Origin: Sphingobacterium sp. LZ7M1
Lineage (GTDB): Bacteria; Bacteroidota; Bacteroidia; Sphingobacteriales; Sphingobacteriaceae
Length of the DNA stretch: 64,000 nt
Direction of reading: 5' to 3'
NCBI RefSeq assembly: GCF_024296865.1
Contig: NZ_CP101134.1
Coordinates: 2,852,001 to 2,916,000 of the forward strand
Shown here: positions 27,495 to 35,917 of the stretch, piece after piece
Numbering within the stretch: the first letter of the stretch is position 1
Layout of the letters: every line of letters starts with the position of its first letter
The notes under the pieces: model-generated
Database searches by the model: none
What the model was told of the DNA's origin: nothing
Seen by the model: the letters and a program-made list of their open reading frames with translations, nothing else
Program-made: the position numbers and the translations under genes

Positions 27495-28247
27495 ATGGCA
27501 ACATTTAGCGACAACTTCTCTAAACAAGCATCTATTTATGCTCAGTTTAGACCATCATACCCTCATGAACTGTATGATTATCTCAGCAACTTAACTCCAG
27601 CGCATGCCTTGGCGTGGGACTGTGGTACGGGAAATGGGCAATCTGCCATACATTTAGCCGATTTCTATGACCAAGTCTATGCCTCGGATCCTAGCGAGGC
27701 TCAGATCAAAAATGCTTTTCAGCATGAAAAGGTTACCTACCATGTGGAAAAAGCCGAAGAACCTAGCCTTCCTGCACATACTGTCGATATTATCACCGTA
27801 GCTCAGGCCATACATTGGTTCGATATCGATAAATTCTACGAAGCTGCAAAAAGAGTCCTAAAAAAAGATGGAATCATTGCGGTATGGGCCTATGCTGTCC
27901 CTCAGGTCGACAAGAACATCGACCCCATTACCCAAAATTTCCATGATAAGACCGTCGGACCTTACTGGCCATCTGAAATCAAATTATTGCAACAAGGATA
28001 CACCACCATACCCTTCCCTTTCCGGGAAATCGAGCCCCCTGAATTCTATATCCGTAAAAAATATAAACTGCAGGACTTTTTAGGTCATCTGTTGAGCTGG
28101 TCAGCTACCCAACGGTATATACAGCAAGAGGAAAGGAACCCTCTCTTTAAATTGAAGGAAGAATTACAGCCTTTTTGGACCGATGAAGAAGAGGCTAAAC
28201 AGGTAACTTGGAAGATCATTATGCGTGTTGGAAAACTACCGAGTTAA
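27495..28247 (+). CDS. Class I SAM-dependent methyltransferase
   Basis: 250 residues. Motif I is WDCGTGNGQSAIHLADFY (about 40-57), acidic motif II YASDPSEAQI, and post-I VAQAIHWFD, typical of Methyltransf_11 proteins that include trans-aconitate/small-molecule methyltransferases. The N-terminal text DNFSKQASIYAQFRPSYP is common in this group. Methyl acceptor unknown. Monocistronic, ending at a hairpin shared with the convergent GNAT gene. Confidence 0.88.
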   Translation: MATFSDNFSKQASIYAQFRPSYPHELYDYLSNLTPAHALAWDCGTGNGQSAIHLADFYDQVYASDPSEAQIKNAFQHEKVTYHVEKAEEPSLPAHTVDIITVAQAIHWFDIDKFYEAAKRVLKKDGIIAVWAYAVPQVDKNIDPITQNFHDKTVGPYWPSEIKLLQQGYTTIPFPFREIEPPEFYIRKKYKLQDFLGHLLSWSATQRYIQQEERNPLFKLKEELQPFWTDEEEAKQVTWKIIMRVGKLPS

Positions 28248-28333
28248 TTTTTTAATCTTCCAAACAAACTTTATTAAATAAATCCTGTTTATTTTTTGGG
28301 TTTGGTGACAGAAAAAAAAGTATTTCATCAAAA

Positions 28334-28357
28334 AAAGAGGTTCCTAAGAACCTCTTT
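28334..28357. terminator. Bidirectional terminator
   Basis: Perfect stem AAAGAGGTTC / GAACCTCTTT, loop CTAA, between convergent methyltransferase and GNAT genes. Confidence 0.8.
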
Positions 28358-28389
28358 CTATTTATTTTAAGATTTTATTTTTCCCTTTT

Positions 28390-28920
28390 TTATTCATCTA
28401 ATTTCTTTTCAAAAGCTTTCCTTGCACTTCCACGGAAGTATACTTCCCCACAATATACATAACCTAACTTTTCCAATACCCGCAACATCCCCGTATTATC
28501 AAAATTGGTATCGACCTTCATGCTTAAGTACCCCTTATCCAAACTTACCTGCTGTGCTTCCTCCAGCATCCAGGTTGCCTGTCCCTTTACGTAAGTAGTT
28601 TGGGAAACGGCAATCCTATGCACTACCGAGAAAGGCCGATTAGTCAACCATTGATCAGCAATGGCCTCATAGGCTGGTTCCCCGTCGAAAATTAAGGCTA
28701 AATAGCCTGTCAATTGACCGGCAGGGTCAATGCTCACATATCCGTATCCTTTTTCAATATCCGTTTTCACGACATCCAGATTAGGATATCCATCTTGCCA
28801 TTGCCGACTCCCTTCTTCACGCCGCTTATCAATAGCTTCTTGCATAATGGACCAAACCAACTCTGCCTCTTCTGGCAAAGCTTTTCTAAAAGTAAATCCC
28901 GAAAATTGTTCTTTTGACAT
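28390..28920 (-). CDS. GNAT N-acetyltransferase
   Basis: 176 residues from the ATG at 28920; another ATG lies two codons upstream. GNAT features: FTFRKALPEEAELVWSIMQE, then VHRIAVSQTTYVKGQATWML with the acetyl-CoA-binding stretch, and DTNFDNTGMLRVLEKLGYVY, the typical motif B with Asn and a final Tyr. The pyrophosphate loop is degenerate (YVKGQA instead of RGxGxG/A). Acceptor unknown. Monocistronic. Confidence 0.82.
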   Translation of the reverse strand: MSKEQFSGFTFRKALPEEAELVWSIMQEAIDKRREEGSRQWQDGYPNLDVVKTDIEKGYGYVSIDPAGQLTGYLALIFDGEPAYEAIADQWLTNRPFSVVHRIAVSQTTYVKGQATWMLEEAQQVSLDKGYLSMKVDTNFDNTGMLRVLEKLGYVYCGEVYFRGSARKAFEKKLDE

Positions 28921-29043
28921 AATCAAAAATACATTATTTAATCAGATTCTGTTTTCTTCTTACCTTAAGATTTTAGGATAAAATTTTGTCTAATTTTTTT
29001 TCTAAAAAAAATTTTTCATGGAATATACCCTTCGACCCTCCTT

Positions 29044-29099
29044 TTGGTCTTGTTCGAGACATATTCGGAAATTTCAAAATATGTCTCGAATAAGACCAA
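29044..29099. repeat. 21-bp near-perfect inverted repeat
   Basis: Arms 29044-29064 (TTGGTCTTGTTCGAGACATA plus T) and 29079-29099 differ at one position and are separated by 14 nt. No T-run follows on either strand, so it is not an ordinary terminator. Confidence 0.6.
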
Positions 29100-29206
29100 G
29101 ACTAAAACAAGACTTGGCCTAAATGCAACCAAGAATTTCAGTTAGAATTTTGACCAATGGAAATCGATAAATTTTCAAAACTTTATCGACAAGAGAAAGG
29201 TAAAAA

Positions 29207-29234
29207 AAATTCCCCAAAGGGCTTTGGGGAATTT
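29207..29234 (-). terminator. Hairpin with T-run on the minus strand
   Basis: Perfect 13-bp palindromic stem AAATTCCCCAAAG / CTTTGGGGAATTT with a two-base core, followed on the minus strand by a long T-run. It would end a minus-strand transcript such as that of the 45-codon gene at 29393-29530. Confidence 0.6.
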
Positions 29235-29330
29235 ACAGAAACGGGTATTGATAACCCTTATGAACCAATTTAATTAATGATGATCTTGTATGTTGTTTAT
29301 GTTTTTATTCAATGATTTTTTTTATAAAGT

Positions 29331-29377
29331 AAGGGGTTATAATTATGCAAGGCCCATCCTATTGTAATTATAACCCT
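29331..29377. repeat. Intergenic inverted repeat
   Basis: AAGGGGTTATAATTA pairs with TAATTATAACCCTT across about 18 nt with a single bulged G. It lies just after the stop of the small minus-strand gene. Confidence 0.5.
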
Positions 29378-29392
29378 TCACCAAGGTTGAGT

Positions 29393-29530
29393 TTAGGTTT
29401 TATTTTTAAAGCAGTACCAATGCCCTTTGTCCAAATCTAAAAAGATTCCATTATCGATCCATCCTGTACCATCCTGTAAAATTTCTTGTTTAAAAGGCGT
29501 TTTCTTGCTTAAATCGAAATCTAGGCACAT
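29393..29530 (-). CDS. Small protein of 45 residues, unknown
   Basis: ATG at 29530, TAA ending at 29393. The text has a normal amino-acid composition for a folded protein: MCLDFDLSKKTPFKQEILQD, then a WIDNGIFLDLDKGHWYCF segment and a basic end. Three aromatic-rich beta-strand-like blocks suggest a tiny beta domain; Cys2 and Cys40 could pair. No family recognised. Two hairpins lie downstream (29331-29377 and 29207-29234), the second a proper terminator. It is followed upstream by the 87-residue gene at 29683 in the same orientation, but a terminator separates them. Confidence 0.5.
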   Translation of the reverse strand: MCLDFDLSKKTPFKQEILQDGTGWIDNGIFLDLDKGHWYCFKNKT

Positions 29531-29632
29531 AAATCATTAAATAAAACACTTAATAATTATTAAAAACTTTCATAAAGTTAGGCTGGTTTGCTCGGTTACG
29601 ACAGAATATGCTGCTTTTAGCACAACAAAAAA

Positions 29633-29658
29633 GCGGATCCCTCTTCTGAAAGACCCGC
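29633..29658 (-). terminator. Terminator of the 87-residue gene
   Basis: On the minus strand GCGGGTC pairs with GATCCGC (one G-U), followed by TTTTTT; 25 bp after the stop at 29683. Confidence 0.6.
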
Positions 29659-29682
29659 CTGACAAATAGAAATGAAAAAATA

Positions 29683-29946
29683 TTAAGCAATCTTGACCTT
29701 AGGATCAAGTACTTTAACCAGATCGGCTTTTAAGAAAGCGACGCGGAATCCGTAGCTCAACAAGGTGTTTTGAATATCATTCTCCAGCCGCCCAGGAGCA
29801 TTTACATTCATGACATATTGTTTATCATCCATATCAATCGATATGGGACCCAATTGAGGATATTCACGAGCTAACTTTTCAAAAATCTGTTGCCTTTGCA
29901 AAAGTGCATTTAAAGGCGCCCGAAAGGATAATATGTAGTTCTCCAT
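29683..29946 (-). CDS. Small conserved-looking protein, HMA-like fold guess
   Basis: 87 residues. The pattern strand (YILSFRAP), helix (LLQRQQIFEKLAREYPQ), strands (GPISIDMDDKQYVMNV), helix (ENDIQNTLLSYG), strand (RVAFLKADLVKVL) resembles the ferredoxin-like beta-alpha-beta-beta-alpha-beta arrangement of heavy-metal-associated domains, but there is no CxxC metal site. Function unknown. Divergent from the SufR-like regulator at 30209, with palindromes in the shared 260-bp region, so it may be a target of that regulator. Confidence 0.65.
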   Translation of the reverse strand: MENYILSFRAPLNALLQRQQIFEKLAREYPQLGPISIDMDDKQYVMNVNAPGRLENDIQNTLLSYGFRVAFLKADLVKVLDPKVKIA

Positions 29947-30021
29947 GATAAGGTTGTATTAATGGATTAATAGCCAACAATCGATTCTAGATCGTATGAA
30001 TCAAAGTTAAAAAATAGCTTG

Positions 30022-30049
30022 AATAAAACAAGCCTCAACTTGTTTTATT
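30022..30049. promoter_or_regulatory. Perfect inverted repeat in divergent promoter region
   Basis: AATAAAACAAG / CTTGTTTTATT, 11-bp arms and six-base loop, between the 87-residue gene and the SufR-like regulator. A second palindrome TTACAGCTGTAA occupies 30089-30100. Either could be an operator. Confidence 0.45.
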
Positions 30050-30208
30050 AAAATAGAATTAATACCGGTTTAACAGTAAAATAACCTATTACAGCTGTAA
30101 AAACAGTGTATTATTGGTAATTATAGATTTTTCCTATTTTCCTTCGAAAAAATCTATTGAAATTATTTAATTATATTTGTTAGAATAAAGCAAGAAATAA
30201 CTTGGCTA

Positions 30209-30835
30209 ATGAAGAAGAACAATTCAGACAAAATAATTATGTTGATGAAGATGCGCGGCGAAATTGATGCCGCTGGCATTGCGGAGGAATTAGGCATCAC
30301 AAAAGAAGGTGCGAGGCAGCAATTATTAAAGCTTTCGGAGGAAGGTCTGGTACATGGCGTATGCAAGAAATCGGGTGTCGGCAGACCCTTTACCTATTAT
30401 TCCTTGAGCCAGACCGGCTTAGCAAAGTTTCCAGATAACCACGCCGATATTACGGTACAGCTCCTACAATCCATCAAGTCACTATTAGGTGAAAATGCCT
30501 TGGATCTGCTGATCAGCGATCGTGAGAAAAGTTCGTTCTTACGCTATGAGGAAAAACTAAAGGGCTCCAAGAGCACAAGTGATAAATTAAAGAAGTTGGC
30601 TCAAATCAGGTCTGAAGAAGGCTATATGGCAGAATGGAAGAAGGAAGGTCAGACTTATTACTTGATTGAAAACCATTGTCCCATTTGCGCTGCGGCAACG
30701 GAATGTCAGCAGTTCTGCCGCGCAGAACTCAAGAACTTTAGGGCATTGTTGGGCGAGGACCTCGAAGTGAATCGCGTCAAACATATATTAGCAGATGAAA
30801 ACCGATGCGTGTACAAGATTGAAAAGAAACAATAA
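30209..30835 (+). CDS. SufR-like winged-helix regulator with Cys-rich Fe-S site
   Basis: 208 residues. N-terminal winged helix-turn-helix (about 8-66): IDAAGIAEELGITKEGARQQ and the wing GVGRPFTYYSLSQTG. The C-terminal half carries HCPICAAATECQQFCRAEL with C157, C160, C166 and C170, plus C200 in DENRCVYKIE. This matches SufR/DtxR-like Fe-S-cluster regulators that repress suf or redox genes when holding a cluster. No suf genes are in the window. It is divergent from an 87-residue gene, sharing a palindrome-rich gap. Effector inferred, not shown. Confidence 0.8.
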   Translation: MKKNNSDKIIMLMKMRGEIDAAGIAEELGITKEGARQQLLKLSEEGLVHGVCKKSGVGRPFTYYSLSQTGLAKFPDNHADITVQLLQSIKSLLGENALDLLISDREKSSFLRYEEKLKGSKSTSDKLKKLAQIRSEEGYMAEWKKEGQTYYLIENHCPICAAATECQQFCRAELKNFRALLGEDLEVNRVKHILADENRCVYKIEKKQ

Positions 30836-30845
30836 ACCAACCTGT

Positions 30846-31181
30846 TTAATCATTTCTCTTTCTTCGGTTCAATTCTTCCACCAATCTTGAAGCTGTAAAG
30901 CTAAAGTCCGCACCAAAGCTATTGATCACAAGACCTTTAATAAGATTATCCGTCGAGGAAATAGCAAACAAGATACTTTCATCCCCCGGATCGGTCATCC
31001 CCTCAAAACGGTAGATTTCATCAATCACAAATTGTTCTGGAGAAAGCTCCTTTGATCGCCCCACGCAAAACAAGCACTCCCCATCTTCCTGAATCACAAA
31101 ATCCTCTACATAACCCATGTTTTGCAAGTCATTGACCGCTTCGCTCAACGTATCGTAACTCTTCCTATTTCTTGGTTCCAT
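30846..31181 (-). CDS. Small conserved Bacteroidota protein, often misnamed PRPP synthetase
   Basis: 111 residues from the ATG at 31181; the upstream extension to 31268 lacks protein character. Text such as YDTLSEAVNDLQNMGYVEDF, CLFCVGRSKELSPEQF, YRFEGMTDPGDESILFAIS and GLVINSFGADFS marks a small family that databases sometimes label phosphoribosylpyrophosphate synthetase. It is far too short and lacks the PRPP-binding and flexible-loop motifs, so that name should not be trusted. Probable cytosolic alpha/beta domain of unknown function. Convergent with the SufR-like gene, ten bases apart. Confidence 0.75.
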   Translation of the reverse strand: MEPRNRKSYDTLSEAVNDLQNMGYVEDFVIQEDGECLFCVGRSKELSPEQFVIDEIYRFEGMTDPGDESILFAISSTDNLIKGLVINSFGADFSFTASRLVEELNRRKRND

Positions 31182-31305
31182 AGTATATTGATTTATTGTA
31201 ACAACACTGATTTTCAGATTATTGAAATTTAATAAAATATTCGAAAATAATGGACATCTTAAAGTCAATAAATAAAAGAGGATGCTGGGATTGATATGTT
31301 GCTGT

Positions 31306-31510
31306 TTGAACCAGGATGGAATGGATAAGAGGATGGACCAAGATCTGGAAATGAACCAGGATAGAATGGATTAGAAGATAAACCAAGATCATAATATAAT
31401 CGAGGCATTATTAAAAATACTTGTCCCCAATACTGTTGGGGCGTACCTAATACGCCTGCTGTTTGAACCAGGATCCCTCCGACCCTGCTCAGGGTACATG
31501 ATTACAGGAT
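31306..31510 (+). repeat. Dispersed 45-46-bp repeat units (island B)
   Basis: Units start with GAACCAGGAT at about 31308, 31353 and 31465; the first two are tandem with period 45. The third is interrupted by CCTCCGACCCTGCTCAGGGT. It ends with a CAAGAT word like the copies at 20823 and 62347. Confidence 0.75.
31440..31456. repeat. Dispersed short palindrome (island B)
   Basis: GGCGTA CCTAA TACGCC. An overlapping alternative stem CCCCAA/TTGGGG (31425-31441) competes with it. Confidence 0.55.
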
Positions 31511-31598
31511 GGACCAAGATTATTTAATAATTGCACGATGGAAAGGCATTCTGGTTCAAACCTCTCCCAAAACCTTATATTTGTCCAAAGAAATCCAC

Positions 31599-32102
31599 AT
31601 GACTAACATTAAATTCAGAGAAGCCATCTATGCTGACCTTGACCGAATTGTAGAAATATACAATAGCACGATTGCTTCCAGGATGGTTACCGCCGATCTA
31701 GAACCTGTATCCGTTGAGAGCAGAAACAATTGGTTCTATGAGCATAACGCCAAACATAGACCTTTATGGATTTTGGAAATGGAGGATAAAACTGTTGGCT
31801 GGCTCAGTTTTCAATCCTTTTATGGCAGGCCGGCCTATAATGCTACAGCGGAGATCAGCATTTATTTGGACCCTAGCATAAGGGGAATGGGACTGGGAAA
31901 AACAGCTTTGGAACATGCCATCAAAGAGGCTCCAAGTCTGGGGATCAAAACCCTGTTAGGCTTTATATTCTCGCATAACGAACCAAGCCTGAAACTTTTC
32001 AGGCACTTTGATTTTGAGGAATGGGCAAACCTGCCCAATATTGCGCAATTGGATGACATGGAAAGGGGACTCATCATCATGGGGAAAAGGATCACTCCCT
32101 AG
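31599..32102 (+). CDS. GNAT N-acetyltransferase, phosphinothricin acetyltransferase-like
   Basis: 167 residues from the ATG at 31599; an ATG at 31509 lies inside the repeat island and gives non-protein-like text, so it is rejected. Features of the Pat/MddA group: VEIYNSTIASRMVTADLEPV, VGWLSFQSFYGRPAYNATAE, acetyl-CoA loop RGMGLGKTALEHA and GFIFSHNEPSLKLFRHFDFE. Members acetylate phosphinothricin-like compounds or methionine derivatives; the true substrate here is unknown. Followed after 53 bp by an EEP-family gene on the same strand. Confidence 0.85.
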   Translation: MTNIKFREAIYADLDRIVEIYNSTIASRMVTADLEPVSVESRNNWFYEHNAKHRPLWILEMEDKTVGWLSFQSFYGRPAYNATAEISIYLDPSIRGMGLGKTALEHAIKEAPSLGIKTLLGFIFSHNEPSLKLFRHFDFEEWANLPNIAQLDDMERGLIIMGKRITP

Positions 32103-32155
32103 CGGTCATTTTCAGTCTTAGGCAAACAAAAATAATTTTATCTTATTTTAGTAAA

Positions 32156-33214
32156 ATGGAGATCGCACTAATTGTCTTTGGGAGTTTACTTTTAATTTTC
32201 ACATTTCTGCCGCTGATCCGTCAGGATCATTGGACCTTTCGCGTATTTGAATACCCTAGAATCCAGAAACTTGCCCTATCTATACTCTGGTTGATCATAT
32301 ATTTAATTCATGCAGATTTTCAAAATACCGTCCTGCTGGTTTTTGGCATATTAATCCTCATCAATATCATCTATCTCCTCAAACAAATCCTTCCCTTTAC
32401 TCCAGTTTGGAAAAAACAAGTCTATAAGGCGGATAAAATTGATGACAAGAATAGCCTGAAAGTCATGATTTCCAATGTGTATGAGGACAACGATGACTAT
32501 AAAGGTTGCTTGAGTGTTGTCCATAGCAATAATCCTGATCTTTTGCTGCTATTAGAAACTAGCCATGAATGGGATAGACAAACGCAGGCATTGGAAACAG
32601 AATACAAATACCATGTCAAAGTTCCAATTGACAATACCTATGGGATGTTATTTTACTCTAAATTTCCAATCCATAATGCGGAGGTGAAATACCTTGTGGA
32701 AGATGAAATACCCAGTATTGATTGCCAGATCGAGCTTCCTTCCGGACAACTTGTCCAAGTATATGCTGTACACCCTACTCCACCTGTTCCAAATGAAAAC
32801 CCAAGATCAACAGAAAGGGACAAGGAATTATTGATCGTGGCAGAGAAAGCTAAGGAATGTGATTTACCGGTGATAGTTATTGGCGACTTGAATGATGTTG
32901 CCTGGAGCTATACCACCGAATTATTCCTTAAGATGAGTGAACTGCTCGATCCACGTAGAGGAAGAGGTTTTTATAATACCTTCCACGCCAAACAACCTTT
33001 GATGCAATTCCCCTTGGACCATGCATTTATCTCTGCCGATTTTAAATTGAGGGAATTAAAGAAATTGGACAACTATAACTCCGATCACTTTCCTATATTC
33101 GTACATATACAATTTGAGGAAAGAGCTGAGGAAGAGCAAGAAGACAATCAATTGGAAGCAAACCAAGAAGACAAAGAAGTAGCTGCCGAGAAACGGAATG
33201 CAGACACTCAGTAG
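32156..33214 (+). CDS. Membrane-anchored endonuclease/exonuclease/phosphatase family protein
   Basis: 352 residues. Three N-terminal hydrophobic helices (about 3-20, 40-55, 58-78) anchor it, followed by an EEP domain facing outward: MISNVYEDNDDYKG, LLLLETSHEWD, AVHPTPPVPNENP, GDLNDVAWS and the terminal LDHAF ... NYNSDHFPIFVHI with the catalytic Asp-His. A highly acidic tail of about 35 residues (EERAEEEQEDNQ) follows. Membrane EEP proteins may hydrolyse phosphodiesters of lipids or nucleic acids; substrate unknown. Twelve bases before a methyltransferase gene, hence an operon. Confidence 0.82.
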   Translation: MEIALIVFGSLLLIFTFLPLIRQDHWTFRVFEYPRIQKLALSILWLIIYLIHADFQNTVLLVFGILILINIIYLLKQILPFTPVWKKQVYKADKIDDKNSLKVMISNVYEDNDDYKGCLSVVHSNNPDLLLLLETSHEWDRQTQALETEYKYHVKVPIDNTYGMLFYSKFPIHNAEVKYLVEDEIPSIDCQIELPSGQLVQVYAVHPTPPVPNENPRSTERDKELLIVAEKAKECDLPVIVIGDLNDVAWSYTTELFLKMSELLDPRRGRGFYNTFHAKQPLMQFPLDHAFISADFKLRELKKLDNYNSDHFPIFVHIQFEERAEEEQEDNQLEANQEDKEVAAEKRNADTQ

Positions 33215-33226
33215 GACCAATAAACG

Positions 33227-34030
33227 ATGAAAGAACAACATAATTACAAGGAAATCAACAAAAATCTGTGGAATCAAAAAACCGCAGCGCATGTTGACAG
33301 TGACTTTTATGACAACGAAGGCTTTTTAAAGGGGAAAAGTTCTTTAAATCCTATTGAAATCGAGCTATTGGGAGATGTTAAAGGCAAGGAAATCCTTCAC
33401 CTACAATGTCATTTTGGGCAAGATAGCCTTTCCCTTGCTCGCTTAGGCGCTAATATAACGGGATTGGACCTTTCTGACCGAGCAATCGAACAAGCTCAAA
33501 AATTAAACGATCAACTAGGTCTAAATGCTGAATTTATCTGCTCGGATGTCTATGAAGCCCCAGCTACACTGAACGGAAAGTTTGATATCGTCTTTACCAG
33601 TTACGGAACTATCGGTTGGCTACCTGACCTGAATCGTTGGGCGGAGGTCATTTCTAGATGCTTGAAGCCAGGAGGAAAACTGGTATTTGTAGAGTTCCAT
33701 CCTGTGGTCTGGATGTTTGACTATGATTTCAGCAAGTTCCAATATTCTTATTTTAATGATGGTGCAATCATTGAAGTCCAAGAAGGAACTTATGCCGATC
33801 GGAATGCAGACATTGTTGCCGAGGAAGTTTCTTGGAACCACTCCTTATCTGAAGTTTTCCAAGGTTTATTGAACAATGGACTTCAAATAGAATCCTTCGC
33901 AGAATATGATTATTCGCCTTACAATTGTTTTAAAAATACAGTAGAAATTGAAGCCGGCAATTATCAAATCAAAGGATTGGAGAAGACCATTCCGATGTTG
34001 TACTCCATTACAGCAAGGAAAAAAAGCTAA
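33227..34030 (+). CDS. Class I SAM-dependent methyltransferase
   Basis: 267 residues. Motif I is EILHLQCHFGQDSLSLARLG with LDLSDRAI as motif II, and the fold continues with FTSYGTIGWLPDLNRWAEVI and LKPGGKLVFVEFHPVVWM. The HLQCHFGQDSL form of motif I is typical of a small-molecule methyltransferase group widespread in Bacteroidota and Firmicutes. Acceptor unknown. Second gene of a two-gene unit with the EEP protein, ended by a strong hairpin. Confidence 0.88.
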   Translation: MKEQHNYKEINKNLWNQKTAAHVDSDFYDNEGFLKGKSSLNPIEIELLGDVKGKEILHLQCHFGQDSLSLARLGANITGLDLSDRAIEQAQKLNDQLGLNAEFICSDVYEAPATLNGKFDIVFTSYGTIGWLPDLNRWAEVISRCLKPGGKLVFVEFHPVVWMFDYDFSKFQYSYFNDGAIIEVQEGTYADRNADIVAEEVSWNHSLSEVFQGLLNNGLQIESFAEYDYSPYNCFKNTVEIEAGNYQIKGLEKTIPMLYSITARKKS

Positions 34031-34042
34031 GTGAAGAAATTA

Positions 34043-34082
34043 AAGCATCCAGTTGAATTATCTTGAACTGGATGCTTTTTCA
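34043..34082. terminator. Bidirectional terminator
   Basis: Perfect 12-bp stem AAGCATCCAGTT / AACTGGATGCTT followed by T-run; between convergent methyltransferase and ACR3 genes. Confidence 0.85.
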
Positions 34083-35126
34083 TTACACTGGTTTCACCAT
34101 AAAATATTTTTTTCGAAACCAAAAGGCCAGATTTACCAATGCTATCAATGCGGGCACTTCTACCAAGGGCCCAATCACCCCGACAAATGCTTGACCACTA
34201 TTAATTCCGAAGACCGCAATGGCAACCGCAATGGCCAATTCAAAATTATTCCCGGCGGCCGTAAAAGCTATAGCCGTGCTTTGCGAATAATCTGCTCCCA
34301 CCCTTTTCCCTGCCAGAAAGCTAACAACGAACATAATGGCAAAGTAAATGACTAAGGGTATGGCTACCCTAAGGACATCAAGAGGTAATTGCACGATCAT
34401 TTCCCCTTTGAGACTAAACATAACGATGATGGTAAAAAGTAGCGAAATAAGAGTGATTGGAGAGATGAATGGAATAAATTTATTTTGGAACCAATCTTCT
34501 CCTTTTAAGGCAATTAATGCATATCTACTAATAATCCCCATTAGAAATGGAATACCCAGATAAATACCCACACTCTTCGCAATTTCTAAGATTGAAATAT
34601 CCACTGAAATTCCAGCAACACCGAAATATGGGGGCAATACGGTAATAAAAACGTAAGCATAAAGGCTATATAAGATTACCTGGAAGATACTATTCAATGC
34701 AATCAAACCGGCTGCATATTCCCGATTTCCTTCTGCGAGTTCATTCCAAACAACCACCATGGCAATACAGCGAGCCAAACCGATCAAAATCAATCCCGTC
34801 ATGTACTCGGGATAACCGTTGAGGAACAATATTGCCAAGACAAACATGAGAATAGGCCCGATAACCCAATTTAAGATTAAGGATGTCGTCAATACTTTAA
34901 TATTCCGGAATACTTTCCCGATATGCTCATACTTCACCTTGGCTAATGGTGGATACATCATGAGAATAAGTCCAATGGCTAAAGGAATGTTCGTCGAGCC
35001 CGTTTGGAAATGGTTGATCCATTGCGAAGATGAAGGAATCATTTTACCAATAGCAACTCCAATTGCCATGGCTAAAAAGATCCAAAGGGTAAGGTAGCGA
35101 TCAAGGAATTTTAGTTTTGAATTCAT
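34083..35126 (-). CDS. acr3: ACR3-family arsenite efflux permease
   Basis: 347 residues with ten predicted membrane helices of the ACR3/BASS fold. The essential Cys of helix 4 is C120 in [20 protein letters not shown], and [18 protein letters not shown] contains the conserved Glu of helix 9. Exports arsenite, driven by proton motive force. It follows the arsenate reductase-like gene by three bases, so the two form a detoxification operon: reduction of arsenate, then export of arsenite. Confidence 0.93.
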   Translation of the reverse strand: MNSKLKFLDRYLTLWIFLAMAIGVAIGKMIPSSSQWINHFQTGSTNIPLAIGLILMMYPPLAKVKYEHIGKVFRNIKVLTTSLILNWVIGPILMFVLAILFLNGYPEYMTGLILIGLARCIAMVVVWNELAEGNREYAAGLIALNSIFQVILYSLYAYVFITVLPPYFGVAGISVDISILEIAKSVGIYLGIPFLMGIISRYALIALKGEDWFQNKFIPFISPITLISLLFTIIVMFSLKGEMIVQLPLDVLRVAIPLVIYFAIMFVVSFLAGKRVGADYSQSTAIAFTAAGNNFELAIAVAIAVFGINSGQAFVGVIGPLVEVPALIALVNLAFWFRKKYFMVKPV

Positions 35127-35129
35127 CTA

Positions 35130-35744
35130 TTAGGATTTGATCTGTGAAAAGACATAGAACATTTCCTCCGCAATCTGCAGACTGCGTCTGGCATAGACTT
35201 CTGCTTGTTCGGGTGTACCATCTGAAATCTTGGGATCTTCATACGTCAACGGAATTCTTTTTTCGGCACCCGGAATAAACGGACAGCCTGCATCTGCTTG
35301 GGAACAAGTCATAATGGCGGCAAACCCCGCGTCAGGATTAAATGGATGCTCATGTTTTTTAGAAAAACCAATAATAGGAGAATCCTTTCTCGAGTACTTT
35401 ATTGCATAGATGGGATTTTCCGAATCGGATAATTGCAGGACCTCAAAGCCTTGCGCCAGCAAGGTATCAATGATAGCTGGAAACAATCTTGTTTCTTCGG
35501 TCCCTCCCGAATAACAATTTACATTGGGAATATTAAAATAGGAAGCTGCTGTCTGTGCCCAGATTTGAGACAAATGGCTTCGACGTGAATTATGTGTACA
35601 GATGAAGTTGATGTTGATTTTTTCCTGAGCATTTAATTTATGCTGGATGAAGTCGATTAATGGTCTTAGAGTTTCTTTACGCTCTGCATTGTCAAAGCCT
35701 AACCAGTTTAATTGGTTTATGCTGTTTGTTAAATTGGCATTCAT
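35130..35744 (-). CDS. LMW-PTP-type arsenate reductase-like protein
   Basis: 204 residues from the ATG at 35744. P-loop CTHNSRRS (C49 to R55, CX5R) and the general-acid loop YEDPKISDGTPEQ near the C-terminus are those of low-molecular-weight phosphatases and ArsC. Further Cys in MTCSQADAGCPF could serve the thiol relay. The N-terminal 45 residues are an extra helical segment seen in Bacteroidota versions annotated as protein-tyrosine-phosphatase. Directly upstream of acr3, which supports arsenate reduction. An upstream Met eight codons earlier is less likely. Confidence 0.82.
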   Translation of the reverse strand: MNANLTNSINQLNWLGFDNAERKETLRPLIDFIQHKLNAQEKININFICTHNSRRSHLSQIWAQTAASYFNIPNVNCYSGGTEETRLFPAIIDTLLAQGFEVLQLSDSENPIYAIKYSRKDSPIIGFSKKHEHPFNPDAGFAAIMTCSQADAGCPFIPGAEKRIPLTYEDPKISDGTPEQAEVYARRSLQIAEEMFYVFSQIKS

Positions 35745-35816
35745 AAATTGAAATAAAGAAATAAACATATAATACTGCTGTTGACCATACCTCCGAGAGA
35801 GAAGAAGGACAATAAC

Positions 35817-35832
35817 ATCGCAATATTACGAT
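35817..35832. promoter_or_regulatory. Candidate ArsR-type operator
   Basis: ATCGCAATATTACGAT is a 14/16 palindrome 73 bp upstream of the arsenate reductase start. Similar ATCG-rich palindromes precede ArsR-controlled genes in Bacteroidota; no arsR is adjacent. Confidence 0.45.
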
Positions 35833-35917
35833 ATTAGAATTTTAATTTCAAATTCTTAATATTAATTTTTCAATAAGTTATTCAACTAGCTGCTTTCAGA
35901 ACTGTGCATAAAAAAAA

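Noticed and set aside
31509..31598. N-terminal extension of the GNAT gene
   Set aside because: It runs through the dispersed repeat and lacks protein-like text; the family begins at the ATG at 31599.
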